Shown piece after piece: positions 1-9,055 of a stretch of 64,000 nt of DNA. Where the stretch lies: positions 284,331 through 348,330 of the forward strand of contig NZ_PJND01000009.1 in assembly GCF_002846575.1 (NCBI RefSeq). The letters are read 5' to 3'. Origin of the DNA: Flavobacterium lindanitolerans (GTDB lineage Bacteria > Bacteroidota > Bacteroidia > Flavobacteriales > Flavobacteriaceae). The notes beneath the pieces were generated by a model that ran no database searches, was not told the DNA's origin, and saw nothing but the letters and a program-made list of their open reading frames with translations. Each line of letters starts with the position of its first letter. Position 1 is the first letter of the stretch. A program made the position numbers and the translations under genes.

Positions 1-341
1 CAGAAAACGATTCGCTAAAAAATACAGAAGACAAAAAAATACTGTGGAACAGGCTGCATATTTCCGGAAACTATGGCAGTATCCGTACCGAATCCGACAG
101 TACAAATTATTATGCTATAAAAATTGATACGCTTAAAAATACAATAGAATTTAAATCCTATCGCGATACGACAGACATCTCCGTATTGCATTATGAAGAA
201 AAAGCACCAAAAACATTTCTTTTAAAAGGAAAATTCGGAAAACAGAACATACAGGCAGAATTCAATAAAAAGTCATTGAATGATTATCGCTTGGTCAATA
301 CCGGCTTCCATTGGATACAGGAATATCCGAATAACCGATAA
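1..341 (+). CDS. C-terminal fragment of an unidentified protein (5' end outside the window)
   Basis: An open frame enters from the left edge (first whole codon at 3) and ends in TAA at 339-341, giving about 112 residues. The fragment is polar and beta-rich with no membrane segment, and ends in the motif GFHWIQEYPNNR. That ending resembles the tail of flavobacterial membrane proteins annotated as DoxX-like, but this is from memory and the diagnostic membrane part is missing, so no function is assigned. The stop lies one base from the stop of the convergent DUF1003 gene, leaving no room for a separate terminator. Confidence 0.6.
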   Translation, partial: ENDSLKNTEDKKILWNRLHISGNYGSIRTESDSTNYYAIKIDTLKNTIEFKSYRDTTDISVLHYEEKAPKTFLLKGKFGKQNIQAEFNKKSLNDYRLVNTGFHWIQEYPNNR

Positions 342-342
342 A

Positions 343-1047
343 TTATCCGTGTTTTTTGTTTTCAATCTTTTTCAAAATATCCTCCATCATATCCATCTGT
401 ACTTTCTGGATTTCAACCAATGATTGTTCCTGATGCAGTAAAAGATGGTCGATTTTTTCGTGGAGCATTCTGATTTCCAATTCTGATTTCAGGTTAATCA
501 TATAATCCTTTTTAGCCCTTTCGCGGTCTTTTTCTTCCTGTCTGTTCTGGCTCATCATAATGATAGGCGCCTGTAAAGCTGCAATACAGGACAGAATAAG
601 GTTTAAAAGAATAAACGGATAAGGGTCAAAACCTTTATTGAGGAGTATAAATACATTTCCGACAATCCATAAACAAAGGAAAGCCATAAACGACAGTATG
701 AATGTCCAGCTTCCGCCAAAAGAAGCTACTTTATCGGCTATCTTCTGGCCTAGCGTAAATTCCTGGATTTCATCGTCCAGCTTATCCGCCAGAATCGTAT
801 TGTCATTCAATGCTCTTAAAACGGTCTGCTCCATTTCAGAAAGGTCACCTGTTTCTTTCAGAAGCATTTCGGCTATATATCTTTCACGGAAAGAACGCAA
901 TTCATCAACAGACATGCATTTATCATTTTCAAAATCAGGATGTTCTACCTTGATAAAATCCAATATTGATTTTCGGACAACCTTTGCTGTAACTCTTTCA
1001 TTTTCCGGAAATTCTTTTCCTGAAATATCGCTTTTAAATTTTTTCAT
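343..1047 (-). CDS. DUF1003 domain membrane protein
   Basis: This 234-residue protein has a polar N-terminal half, two hydrophobic segments at roughly 112-135 and 142-165 ending in APIIMMSQNRQ, then a charged C-terminal helix (EEKDRERAKKDYMINLKSELEIRML). The paired segments followed by the MMSQNRQ and coiled-helix tail are characteristic of the DUF1003 family, inner-membrane proteins without an established biochemical function. It lies downstream of corA on the same strand, separated by 47 bases occupied by a heptamer array. The neighbour suggests a link to ion homeostasis, but this is inference only. Confidence 0.85.
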   Translation of the reverse strand: MKKFKSDISGKEFPENERVTAKVVRKSILDFIKVEHPDFENDKCMSVDELRSFRERYIAEMLLKETGDLSEMEQTVLRALNDNTILADKLDDEIQEFTLGQKIADKVASFGGSWTFILSFMAFLCLWIVGNVFILLNKGFDPYPFILLNLILSCIAALQAPIIMMSQNRQEEKDRERAKKDYMINLKSELEIRMLHEKIDHLLLHQEQSLVEIQKVQMDMMEDILKKIENKKHG

Positions 1048-1059
1048 AAAAGAAAATAA

Positions 1060-1094
1060 TTGATAGTGGATAGTTTTTAGTGGATAGTTGATAG
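1060..1094. repeat. Five-unit heptamer array (TTGATAG/TGGATAG type)
   Basis: The units are TTGATAG, TGGATAG, TTTTTAG, TGGATAG and TTGATAG in perfect 7-bp register. The array fills the gap between the DUF1003 gene and the corA stop codon, whose complement starts at 1095. On the opposite strand the units read CTATCAA/CTATCCA, the same family as the array at 48184-48237. Confidence 0.85.
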
Positions 1095-2177
1095 TTAGAA
1101 CCAGTGTTTTCTTTTGAAATAGTAGACCATGCCAAGCACCGTTAGGAACATCACACCTAAAACTATAAAATAGCCGTTTTCCATTTTCAGCTCGGGCATA
1201 TTTTCAAAGTTCATTCCGTAAACCCCTACTATAAAAGTAAGTGGCATAAAGATTACAGAAAATATGGTGAGTGTTTTCATGATCTGGTTCATGCGCTGGC
1301 TTTGAGAGGAAAAGAATACGTTTGATGCACTATCCAGTGATTTCAAATCATAATCAATCTGTTCCAAAAGCTCAAGGCTTTTTTGATAAAGGCGTTCAAA
1401 AAAAGCATAATTGGATTTTTCAATGCTTCCGAAACCATCATCTTTTTGGTGGGTTTTCAAATTAAAAAGGGCATCACGCAACGGGATGATAGAACGTTTC
1501 AGGAAGTTCAGATTTTCACGCTCCTTTTCTATGTTTTCTAAAAAGACAGACTTGTAACTGTTTTTGGCTTCCACAAGCAACGCTTCAATGCCGTTTTCAT
1601 AACTCTCTATCGTTATAAAAAAGTTTTCCATGACAGCATCCAGCAAAAGATACAGCAGATAATCACTTTTCTTCTTACGGACAATACCGCTATGCGTCTT
1701 GATTCGTTCGCGAATGTGCGTAAAAAAGTCGCTCTTTTTTTCCTGAAAAGAAACCAGTAGGTTGTCCTTCAGCAAAAAACTAATCTGTTCAACCCTAACA
1801 ACGGCCGATTCTTCTTCCTGCAGAATAGATTTGATACTAAAAAAAAGAACGTCGTCAAGCTCGTCCATTTTTGTCCTTCTCGAAACATTCAGTATATCGC
1901 CAATGATAAAATTCTGGATATTTAAAAGTTCGCCTATGTCCTGGATTAGTTTTACATCATGAAGACCATGCACATTAAGCCATTTGACATCCTCGGCCTG
2001 CAACGGGTCTTCAATTTCTTTCCGTACGCGGTCAAGTGAAACTTTTTTATATTCTTCATATCCCAAATCATCATATACAAACAGCTGCATTTCAACCGTA
2101 TCTGTATTATGGATGCCTGTATATTCAAAATAATTGGGCTGTACTTTTCGGACTTCCTTATAACGTATTCTTCTCAA
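1095..2177 (-). CDS. corA: CorA-family magnesium/cobalt transporter
   Basis: This 360-residue protein has a large cytosolic N-terminal domain rich in charged helices and two C-terminal membrane segments at about 297-320 and 333-352. The signature YGMNF (GMN selectivity-filter motif) closes the first segment, followed by a short acidic loop (ENMPELKMENG) and the second helix, then the basic end YYFKRKHWF. CorA forms a homopentameric channel that imports Mg2+ and other divalent ions across the inner membrane. Length and topology fit the family. It is transcribed toward the DUF1003 gene. A TATCTTTA box at about 2194-2201 on the minus strand is one base off the Bacteroidota -7 consensus. Confidence 0.95.
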   Translation of the reverse strand: MRRIRYKEVRKVQPNYFEYTGIHNTDTVEMQLFVYDDLGYEEYKKVSLDRVRKEIEDPLQAEDVKWLNVHGLHDVKLIQDIGELLNIQNFIIGDILNVSRRTKMDELDDVLFFSIKSILQEEESAVVRVEQISFLLKDNLLVSFQEKKSDFFTHIRERIKTHSGIVRKKKSDYLLYLLLDAVMENFFITIESYENGIEALLVEAKNSYKSVFLENIEKERENLNFLKRSIIPLRDALFNLKTHQKDDGFGSIEKSNYAFFERLYQKSLELLEQIDYDLKSLDSASNVFFSSQSQRMNQIMKTLTIFSVIFMPLTFIVGVYGMNFENMPELKMENGYFIVLGVMFLTVLGMVYYFKRKHWF

Positions 2178-2314
2178 GACATTTTAATTTGTTATAAAGA
2201 TAGGAGTTTTTAAAATTCCATTTACATTTACAAAAATATTTCCGCCTGATATCGAGAAGCCTGAAAAGCTGCCAAACCCTACTCTATCGGGTCAATTTGC
2301 AAACATTACAAAAG

Positions 2315-3550
2315 ATGAAAACACTTCTGATTAACATACAAGAATTACTCCAGGTAAGGCCTACTCCTATTGACAAGGTTTCCGGAACGGATATGGCAAC
2401 GCTACCTGCCATCCAAAATGCCTTTCTTCTTATTGAAAACAATCTGATTAGCGATTTTGGAAAAATGGAAGACCTTCCTAAGATTCCTGAAGCTCAAATT
2501 ATTGATGCAACCGGAAAAACAGTACTTCCAGCCTGGTGCGACAGCCATACACATATTGTATATGCCGGAAATCGCGTACAGGAGTTTGTTGACCGTATCA
2601 ACGGTTTGTCGTATGAAGAAATTGCCAATCGCGGTGGTGGTATTTTAAATTCGGCAAAAAAATTAAATGAAACTTCAGAAGAAGAAATCTACCAACAATC
2701 CAAAGAACGCCTGAAAGAAGTCATGAAACAGGGTTCCGGAGCTGTAGAGATAAAATCAGGCTACGGACTAACAGTCGAGGGCGAACTGAAAATGCTCCGC
2801 GTTATCAAAAAATTAAAAGAAAATTATCCGGTAGCCATAAAGGCTACTTTTTTGGGCGCCCATGCCTTTCCTAAGGAATTTAAAGAAAATCATTCCGGTT
2901 ATATTGATGTTATCGTGAATGAAATGCTTCCAAAAATAGCCGCAGAAAATCTGGCCGATTATATCGATGCTTTTCTTGAAACGGGTTATTTTTCTGTTGA
3001 AGAAACAGAAAGAATCATGGAAGCCGGAAAGAAGTATGGTTTGCCTGCCAAAATCCATGTCAACCAATTTACAGCCATCAACGGGATTGAAGCCTGTGTA
3101 AAACACAATGCCCTTTCTGTTGACCATTTGGAAATCGTAACCGATGAAGATATTGAAATACTGAAAAATTCCGATACGATGCCAGTCGCATTGCCTTCCT
3201 GCTCCTATTTTATCAGTATTCCATATACGCCAGCCCGAAAAATGATGGAAGCCGGACTGCCATTAGCTTTGGCAACCGATTTTAATCCGGGAACCACACC
3301 GTCCGGCAATATGAACTTTGTAGTGGCAACAGCCTGTATTAAAATGAAAATGACACCGGAAGAAGCGATTAATGCCGCTACTATTAACGGAGCCTATGCT
3401 ATGGGACTTTCAGAAACCCACGGTTCTATTACCAAAGGAAAACGTGCCAACCTGATTATTACCAAACCAATCACTTCTTTTTATCAATTGCCGTATGCTT
3501 TTGGTACCAATTTGATTGAGCAGGTGATTATTGAAGGGAAATTGGTTTGA
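2315..3550 (+). CDS. hutI: Imidazolonepropionase
   Basis: The enzyme hydrolyses 4-imidazolone-5-propionate to N-formimino-glutamate, the third step of histidine degradation. It shows the amidohydrolase metal motif DSHTHIVYAG near residue 80, a further metal-site region VDHLE and the late ALATDFNPGT motif. The ATG at 2315 gives 411 residues, the usual HutI length; an upstream TTG at 2297 would add six residues but lacks support. Three bases separate its stop from the next gene, so it heads an operon with the small gene at 3554 and the beta-lactamase at 4142. hutG lies 2.4 kb downstream; hutH and hutU are not in the window. Confidence 0.96.
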   Translation: MKTLLINIQELLQVRPTPIDKVSGTDMATLPAIQNAFLLIENNLISDFGKMEDLPKIPEAQIIDATGKTVLPAWCDSHTHIVYAGNRVQEFVDRINGLSYEEIANRGGGILNSAKKLNETSEEEIYQQSKERLKEVMKQGSGAVEIKSGYGLTVEGELKMLRVIKKLKENYPVAIKATFLGAHAFPKEFKENHSGYIDVIVNEMLPKIAAENLADYIDAFLETGYFSVEETERIMEAGKKYGLPAKIHVNQFTAINGIEACVKHNALSVDHLEIVTDEDIEILKNSDTMPVALPSCSYFISIPYTPARKMMEAGLPLALATDFNPGTTPSGNMNFVVATACIKMKMTPEEAINAATINGAYAMGLSETHGSITKGKRANLIITKPITSFYQLPYAFGTNLIEQVIIEGKLV

Positions 3551-3553
3551 TAA

Positions 3554-4114
3554 ATGAATCATTATCTGTACAAAAACTTCATAGTTGAAGTACTGAACGA
3601 ACCTACATACGAATTGGGGTCAACGAATAAGGATTTCAACTATGAAAAGATTTTTTTCAGCGATGACGGACAAGAATATCATCCTACGTCTAAACATGGA
3701 ATTAAAATTTACAGAGATAATCAGGTCATCACCGGTTCTCTGCTAATTGGTTCAGGTGGAGCAACAGGAGTGTATCAAAATTCATCTTTAATTGACGATA
3801 ATGAATTACTCATTTGCTGTTGTGATACCGTATTTTGCATAGCGCTTCCAACTCTGGATTTAAAATGGAAAACAAAAGCTGATTGGGCAACATGTTTTAG
3901 AATCTTCAAACAGGACAATGACTACATTGTACATGGAGAAACTCAAATTTCAAAACTTGATAAAGGCGGAAATATAAAATGGGAATTTGGCGGTGCAGAT
4001 ATTTTTGTTTCATTAGATAATGAAGAAGTGTTTACAATTGAAAATGATGGTATTTCACTTATTGACTTTTCAAAAACAAAATACAAGATAAATTTTGATG
4101 GAAAATTGGTTTGA
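3554..4114 (+). CDS. Hypothetical protein, beta-propeller-like
   Basis: This protein has 186 residues and no signal peptide or membrane segment. It is rich in short beta strands with recurring aromatic/Gly turns (GSLLIGSGGATG, LDKGGNIKWEFGG), reminiscent of one or two blades of a PQQ- or WD-like propeller, but it is too short for a complete propeller. I do not recognise a named family. It starts three bases after the hutI stop and lies 27 bases before the beta-lactamase gene, so it is probably co-transcribed with both. A role in histidine use is not implied by its sequence. Confidence 0.7.
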   Translation: MNHYLYKNFIVEVLNEPTYELGSTNKDFNYEKIFFSDDGQEYHPTSKHGIKIYRDNQVITGSLLIGSGGATGVYQNSSLIDDNELLICCCDTVFCIALPTLDLKWKTKADWATCFRIFKQDNDYIVHGETQISKLDKGGNIKWEFGGADIFVSLDNEEVFTIENDGISLIDFSKTKYKINFDGKLV

Positions 4115-4141
4115 AGTAAAACATTTTAATAACTATAAACA

Positions 4142-4894
4142 ATGATTAAAAATATCTTTACTGCTATTTTATTCTATTTTATTGCCATAAGTTGTAATTC
4201 CCAGAAAAAAGACAATTTTAAAGCAAAAGAAATTTATAAATCTGATAATCTGACCATTACTCAAATATCAGAAAATTCTTTTATCCATACTTCATTTAAA
4301 CAAACCAATGATTTTGGCAATGTTCCCTGTAATGGACTCATAGTAAGAGACAATAATGAAACTATTGTTTTTGATACGCCAGTCAATAACACTATTTCAG
4401 AAGAATTAATAAAATGGATAAATGAGACTCTTCATTCAAAAATTAATGCCATTATTCCAACTCACTTTCATGACGACTGTCTTGGAGGATTAGAAGCATT
4501 TCATAATCACAATATTCCTTCTTATGCCTATATTAAAACCGTTGAATTAGCCAAAGAAAATAATTTTACTATTCCTAAAAATAGCTTTAATGATTCCGTA
4601 ATATTAAAAGTGGGAGATAAAGAAACCATTACAAAATTTTTCGGAGAAGGCCATACAAAAGACAATGTTGTTGGTTATTTCCCAAGTGAGAATATATTAT
4701 TTGGAGGATGTTTATTAAAAGAACTAAAGGCAAGTAAGGGATATTTAGGAGACGCCAATATTTCCGCCTGGTCAAATACGGTTGAAAAAGTCAAAAGGGA
4801 ATATCCTGATGTAAAAATTATCGTTCCGGGACACGGAAAATATGGAAACCATGAATTACTTGATTATACCATTAAGTTATTCAAAACTCAATAA
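4142..4894 (+). CDS. Subclass B1 metallo-beta-lactamase, predicted lipoprotein
   Basis: This 250-residue protein carries a complete B1 zinc site: His108, His110 and Asp112 in THFHDDCLGG, His171 in GEGHTKDN, Cys190 in GGCLLK and His231 in VPGHGK. Lys193, three residues after the Cys, matches the substrate-carboxylate-binding Lys of B1 enzymes. Members hydrolyse beta-lactams, including carbapenems, in the periplasm. The N-terminus is a hydrophobic signal ending AISC (Cys18), so a lipid-anchored form is likely, as in NDM. Chromosomal B1 enzymes are common in Flavobacteriia. It is the last gene of the hutI operon and is followed by a palindromic terminator. The substrate range cannot be read from sequence. 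Confidence 0.9.
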   Translation: MIKNIFTAILFYFIAISCNSQKKDNFKAKEIYKSDNLTITQISENSFIHTSFKQTNDFGNVPCNGLIVRDNNETIVFDTPVNNTISEELIKWINETLHSKINAIIPTHFHDDCLGGLEAFHNHNIPSYAYIKTVELAKENNFTIPKNSFNDSVILKVGDKETITKFFGEGHTKDNVVGYFPSENILFGGCLLKELKASKGYLGDANISAWSNTVEKVKREYPDVKIIVPGHGKYGNHELLDYTIKLFKTQ

Positions 4895-4936
4895 AAATTT
4901 AGCTATTGGCAGAATAGAACGGAAACCATGGTTAAA

Positions 4937-4960
4937 AAAAGGAGCCAATTGGCTCCTTTT
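4937..4960. terminator. Bidirectional terminator between convergent genes
   Basis: This is a perfect 24-bp palindrome: AAAAGGAGCC, AATT, GGCTCCTTTT, with an A-run to the left and a T-run to the right. It can therefore end both the beta-lactamase operon (+) and the coiled-coil gene (-). Confidence 0.85.
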
Positions 4961-4993
4961 CTATGCAGTTTAAGTTTTGGTGTTTTGTTTGTC

Positions 4994-5875
4994 TTATTTC
5001 AGCGTAAAGCTTGTTTTTGAAACCAGTGTTCCTTTGTCAAAAATATTTACAAAGTAGGTGCCTTTTTCAAAATCTACGCCATTGCCGTCCAAAAATTCGC
5101 AGACATCTACTGCTTTATTTTCATAGGCCACTGTAGTTGTGAAACTGTAAGTCAATGACATATCGCCAAAAGCTTCTGTTTTTTTCTCACCTAACACGTT
5201 GTTTTTGCTGTCGATGATTTGAACGTAGTACAGCTTGTTTCCTGATTTGGCAACCTCATTTTGCGCAATAGCAAAACAAACTTTAAGCTTATCCGCTCTT
5301 CTTGCTCTTTCGGTTACAACCTGTTTTCCTGAACTTCTTTCTTTGATGGCTTCAGTTCTTAAATTCATTACTGTTAGCTTCGAAGCTTTTTCAACGGTTT
5401 TGGCCAGATTTTCATTTTGAATGACCAATGTGTCGTTAAATCTTTTAGCTTCTCCTAAGGCCATAGAAATACTGTCATTTTTGGAAGCTAAAAGCGAATT
5501 CTGATTTTTCAGTAATCCGTTTTCTTTCGCTAATGCATTAAATTTGGCGTTAAGAGCATTGTATTGGCTTTGGTATTTTTTCAGAGAAGCCACGTCTCCT
5601 TTTGATTTTTCGAGGTCAGCCATCAGTTTGACAACTTTTTCTCTTTCTGCAATCAGCTCATCCGATATGGATGTGTTTTCTGCGATAGCAGCATCTAATT
5701 TGGTTTTCAGAGCGGCGAGGTCATTCATTGCAGTCTCTTTGTCCTTGACTAAAAGAGTTTCTGTAGATTTTGCATCGCTGCTCATTTTGTACATGTAGAC
5801 TAAACTCCCCGCGAGCAGAATTGCCAAAACGACGATAATCGCTTTTAAGCTCGAATTGCTTTTTTGATTTTCCAT
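4994..5875 (-). CDS. Membrane-anchored coiled-coil protein of unknown function
   Basis: This 293-residue protein has one N-terminal membrane segment (residues about 10-28, AIIVVLAILLAGSLVYMY). A long heptad-rich coiled coil spans about 35-165 with many Lys/Glu/Leu/Ser positions, and a C-terminal beta-rich domain of about 115 residues (about 175-293) contains KLYYVQIIDSKNNVLGEKK. It probably projects into the periplasm. Similar Bacteroidota proteins are sometimes labelled chromosome-partitioning proteins because of coiled-coil similarity; nothing here supports that role. It stands alone, convergent with the beta-lactamase operon and divergent from hutG. Confidence 0.8.
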   Translation of the reverse strand: MENQKSNSSLKAIIVVLAILLAGSLVYMYKMSSDAKSTETLLVKDKETAMNDLAALKTKLDAAIAENTSISDELIAEREKVVKLMADLEKSKGDVASLKKYQSQYNALNAKFNALAKENGLLKNQNSLLASKNDSISMALGEAKRFNDTLVIQNENLAKTVEKASKLTVMNLRTEAIKERSSGKQVVTERARRADKLKVCFAIAQNEVAKSGNKLYYVQIIDSKNNVLGEKKTEAFGDMSLTYSFTTTVAYENKAVDVCEFLDGNGVDFEKGTYFVNIFDKGTLVSKTSFTLK

Positions 5876-5983
5876 AATAGTAGTGGTAATGGTTTAAACA
5901 AATTAAATAATTTTTTGGGGGATTTATAAGACACTTAACGTAAGTTTATATAATTATATTATTTTTGAACCTAAATATTTTTT

Positions 5984-7024
5984 ATGGAAAAGCTTATTCC
6001 CTTCACTGTGCACGATTTAGCAAGAGTAACTAATTTTCGAAGCGGTGAGGTTAAATTTGGCGAAAAAATGCAGACCATCCCAAAAGGGGCGGATGCTTCA
6101 GAATACCTAAAAAATTCCGATGCGAAATTTGTGTTGTTCGGAATTCCGGAAGACATTGGCGTACGGGCCAATTACGGACGACCGGGAGCTGCTTCTGCCT
6201 GGGAAAGTACTATAAAAAGCATTGCCAATATCCAGCACAACCGCTTTAGCAAAGGCAACCAGATTTTAGTCCTGGGCCATTTGGATGTGGCCGAAGAAAT
6301 GAAAGAAGTAGAAAATCTGGATTTTAATATTATTGAAGAACGCAAACAGCTTTCCAAAGTAGTAGAAAAGATTGACAAGGAAGTTTCACATATTATTTTC
6401 AATATCGTTAAAGCCGGAAAAATTCCGGTTATTATAGGCGGCGGACATAACAATGCCTATGGAAATATCAAAGGAACTGCTCTTGCCAAAGGAAAAGCCA
6501 TTAATGCAGTTAATTTTGACGCCCATTCCGATTTCAGAATATTGGAAGGAAGACACAGCGGCAACGGTTTTTCGTATGCGTATGAAGAAGGCTTTCTGAA
6601 AAAATATTTTGTTTTTGGGCTACACGAAAGCTATACCTCCAAAAGTGTGCTGCATGAAATAAAAAAACTGGAAGACAGGGTTCGAATCAATACCTATGAT
6701 GAAATCAACATCCGCAAAGAAAAAGATTTCAGATTGGAAATGGAAAGAGCGTATTCGTTTATCCGAAATGACTTTTACGGTATCGAAATTGATTTGGATT
6801 CCATTCCCGGAATACCAAGCAGCGCGATGACATTGAGCGGCTTTTCTGTAGAAGAAGTACGCCAGTTTATCCATTTTTTCAGCCAGGACCCAAATGCGTG
6901 CTATCTCCATATTTGCGAAGGAGCTCCTGATTTGGGAGATTCCAAAAACAGCCATCTGGTTGGAAAATTAATAGGTTATCTTGTAACCGATTTTATGAAA
7001 GCCAAGAGCGAAATAGAAAAATAG
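5984..7024 (+). CDS. hutG: Formimidoylglutamase (arginase-family ureohydrolase)
   Basis: This 346-residue member of the ureohydrolase superfamily keeps the binuclear Mn2+ ligands: His155 in GGGHNN, Asp179/His181/Asp183 in NFDAHSD, and Asp270/Asp272 in EIDLDSIPG. The likely reaction is hydrolysis of N-formimino-L-glutamate to glutamate and formamide, completing histidine breakdown. The nearby hutI supports HutG over arginase or agmatinase, although sequence alone cannot separate these. Its TAG stop is immediately followed by the ATG of the response regulator (7025), so the two are co-transcribed or at least translationally coupled. Confidence 0.85.
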   Translation: MEKLIPFTVHDLARVTNFRSGEVKFGEKMQTIPKGADASEYLKNSDAKFVLFGIPEDIGVRANYGRPGAASAWESTIKSIANIQHNRFSKGNQILVLGHLDVAEEMKEVENLDFNIIEERKQLSKVVEKIDKEVSHIIFNIVKAGKIPVIIGGGHNNAYGNIKGTALAKGKAINAVNFDAHSDFRILEGRHSGNGFSYAYEEGFLKKYFVFGLHESYTSKSVLHEIKKLEDRVRINTYDEINIRKEKDFRLEMERAYSFIRNDFYGIEIDLDSIPGIPSSAMTLSGFSVEEVRQFIHFFSQDPNACYLHICEGAPDLGDSKNSHLVGKLIGYLVTDFMKAKSEIEK

Positions 7025-7699
7025 ATGAATATACTTCTCATTGAAGACGACAAACGAATCAGCGATTTTGTAATCAAGGGACTGGAAGAAAACGGTTTTT
7101 CCGTTACCCTTGCCGTTACCGGAGAAATTGCACGTGAAATGGTGTCGGAAAACGAATGGGATATCATCCTGATGGATATTATGCTGCCCGGCATAGATGG
7201 GATACAACTTACGAAACTCATCCGATTCAAAAAAAACCATACCCCTATTCTGGTATTGAGTGCGCTGGATGATGCAGACAATAAAGTAGCTGCCTTAGAT
7301 AGCGGTGCTGATGATTATCTGGTTAAGCCTTTTCATTTCAAAGAATTGATTTCGAGGATAAATGCGTTGACAAGAAGAACCAAATTCAATTATAAAGAAA
7401 AAGAACAGGTTTATTTTTGCCATAACCTGACGGTCAATCTTGACGAGCATTCCGTTTTTCAAAATGACCAGCCTATTGATTTGTCGCCAAGAGAATACAA
7501 ACTGCTTTTGTTTTTATTGGAGAACAAGAACAAGGTCGTTTCCAGAACACAAATCCTAAATGCCGTTTGGGGCATCCATTATGACAATAATACGAATGTG
7601 GTAGACGTATATATTTCTTATCTTAGAAACAAAATTGACGAAAACCAGCATAAATTCATCCATACCATCAAAGGAACCGGCTACATGCTCAAAGAATAG
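7025..7699 (+). CDS. OmpR/PhoB-family response regulator
   Basis: This is a 224-residue two-domain regulator. The receiver domain spans 1-115, with acidic pocket Glu7/Asp8/Asp9, phospho-acceptor Asp51 (ILMDIMLPG) and Lys101 (LVKPF). A winged-helix output domain spans about 130-224 (LSPREYKLLLFLLENKNKVVSR, VDVYISYLRNKID, IHTIKGTGYML). It abuts hutG at its 5' end and is followed three bases later by its histidine kinase. OmpR-type proteins bind direct repeats at 11-bp spacing, and just such an array (9051-9090) lies before the efflux operon. That operon is therefore the best candidate target. Confidence 0.95.
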   Translation: MNILLIEDDKRISDFVIKGLEENGFSVTLAVTGEIAREMVSENEWDIILMDIMLPGIDGIQLTKLIRFKKNHTPILVLSALDDADNKVAALDSGADDYLVKPFHFKELISRINALTRRTKFNYKEKEQVYFCHNLTVNLDEHSVFQNDQPIDLSPREYKLLLFLLENKNKVVSRTQILNAVWGIHYDNNTNVVDVYISYLRNKIDENQHKFIHTIKGTGYMLKE

Positions 7700-7702
7700 T
7701 TT

Positions 7703-9055
7703 ATGAAAATCCGAAACCGCTTAACGTTAATCTCATCCCTTACTTTTGGATTTGTTTTCATTATCGCGTCGGTTTTGATTTATTTTGCATTCTACAACAG
7801 TTCTGAAAAGGTTGTCTTTAAAGAATTGCAGAAAACCTGCCTGCTCTCTGCCATCTATTATCTTGAAAAAGATGAACTCCCGCACTATGAACACTCCGCT
7901 ATTAAAGAACAATTTGAGGAGAATATCCAAAATGATATCGTTCGGGTTTACGACCTCAATAATGTTATTGTTTATGGTGAAAAGGAAGCCGACAGGAACA
8001 TAAATCCTACGAATCTTAACTTTATCCGCAAAAACAAAAAACTTAGCTTTAAGTCCAACAACCACTTTTATTACGGAATCTTTTATAATGACAACCAGGG
8101 AGATTTTGTGGTATTTGTAAAAACAAAAAGCGAAGTATTTAAGTCGCAAACGAACCGATTGCTGGTTATTATGATTGTCGTTTTATTTGGTGGACTATTT
8201 TTGATTTTCCTCCTGAGCCGTTTACTTTCCAATATTGCCTATCGCCCAATTACAAATGTTATCAACCAGGTTAATTCGATGGAATTAAGCTCCTTAGACG
8301 ATCCTATCTTATCTTCTAATACAAATGACGAAGTACAGGAACTGATAGCCACATTCAACAATCTTTTGAGCCGTCTTTCGGATACTTTTGCCATACAAAA
8401 GAATTTTATCAACTACGTTTCACACGAGTTTAAAACGCCTTTAGCTTCAATTTCCGGAAATCTGGAAGTTTTTGCCCAAAAGGACAGAACGCCGGAAGAA
8501 TATCAAAAAGTAACTTCGGAGGCTTTGGAAAATGTCTACCATATCGAAGAAATACTAAACAATCTTATGATGCTTTCCGGACTGAAAACTATCCATCAGG
8601 AAAATGAAACTTTCCGTATTGATGAAACCGTTTGGGACATCAACGACCAGATTTTTGAAACACACGAAAAGCAGGAAATCGGTATTGATTTAGACGTAAA
8701 AAATGAGGAATTGCTATCCGTTAAAGGTAATGAAGTGCAAATCAGGCTGGCATTGTACAATCTGATAGAAAATGCCGTAAAATATTCAGAAGGAAATCCT
8801 ATAAAAATTTCACTTTCAGAGGTAAACAATCAACTTCAAATTATAATAGAGGATTATGGGAAAGGTATTCTAAAAGAAGACCTGAACTACATACAGCAGA
8901 CCTTTTATCGTGGCAAAAATGTAGGCAATATCAAAGGAAGCGGTATTGGACTTTCACTGGCAACTATTATTTTTAAGCAAAACAACATACAATTTACAAT
9001 TCATTCAGAAGAAAACTCCGGAACCCGTATTACACTACTGTTTCCAAAACTCTAA
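7703..9055 (+). CDS. Sensor histidine kinase
   Basis: This 450-residue inner-membrane kinase has TM1 at about 9-30, a periplasmic sensor loop of about 120 residues without a named domain, TM2 at about 152-174, and a HAMP-like linker. The HisKA domain has phospho-acceptor His241 in YVSHEFKTPLAS, and the HATPase domain has the N box (NLIENAVKYSE) and the G motif (GSGIGLSL). It is paired with the regulator at 7025. The stop codon (9053-9055) lies inside the first box of the operator-like array before tolC. Placement before an RND operon suggests the signal is an efflux substrate or a metal. Confidence 0.95.
   Translation: MKIRNRLTLISSLTFGFVFIIASVLIYFAFYNSSEKVVFKELQKTCLLSAIYYLEKDELPHYEHSAIKEQFEENIQNDIVRVYDLNNVIVYGEKEADRNINPTNLNFIRKNKKLSFKSNNHFYYGIFYNDNQGDFVVFVKTKSEVFKSQTNRLLVIMIVVLFGGLFLIFLLSRLLSNIAYRPITNVINQVNSMELSSLDDPILSSNTNDEVQELIATFNNLLSRLSDTFAIQKNFINYVSHEFKTPLASISGNLEVFAQKDRTPEEYQKVTSEALENVYHIEEILNNLMMLSGLKTIHQENETFRIDETVWDINDQIFETHEKQEIGIDLDVKNEELLSVKGNEVQIRLALYNLIENAVKYSEGNPIKISLSEVNNQLQIIIEDYGKGILKEDLNYIQQTFYRGKNVGNIKGSGIGLSLATIIFKQNNIQFTIHSEENSGTRITLLFPKL

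Noticed and set aside
638..1063. 141-codon open frame antisense to the DUF1003 gene
   Set aside because: It overlaps a conserved coding gene throughout and has Ser-rich shadow composition.
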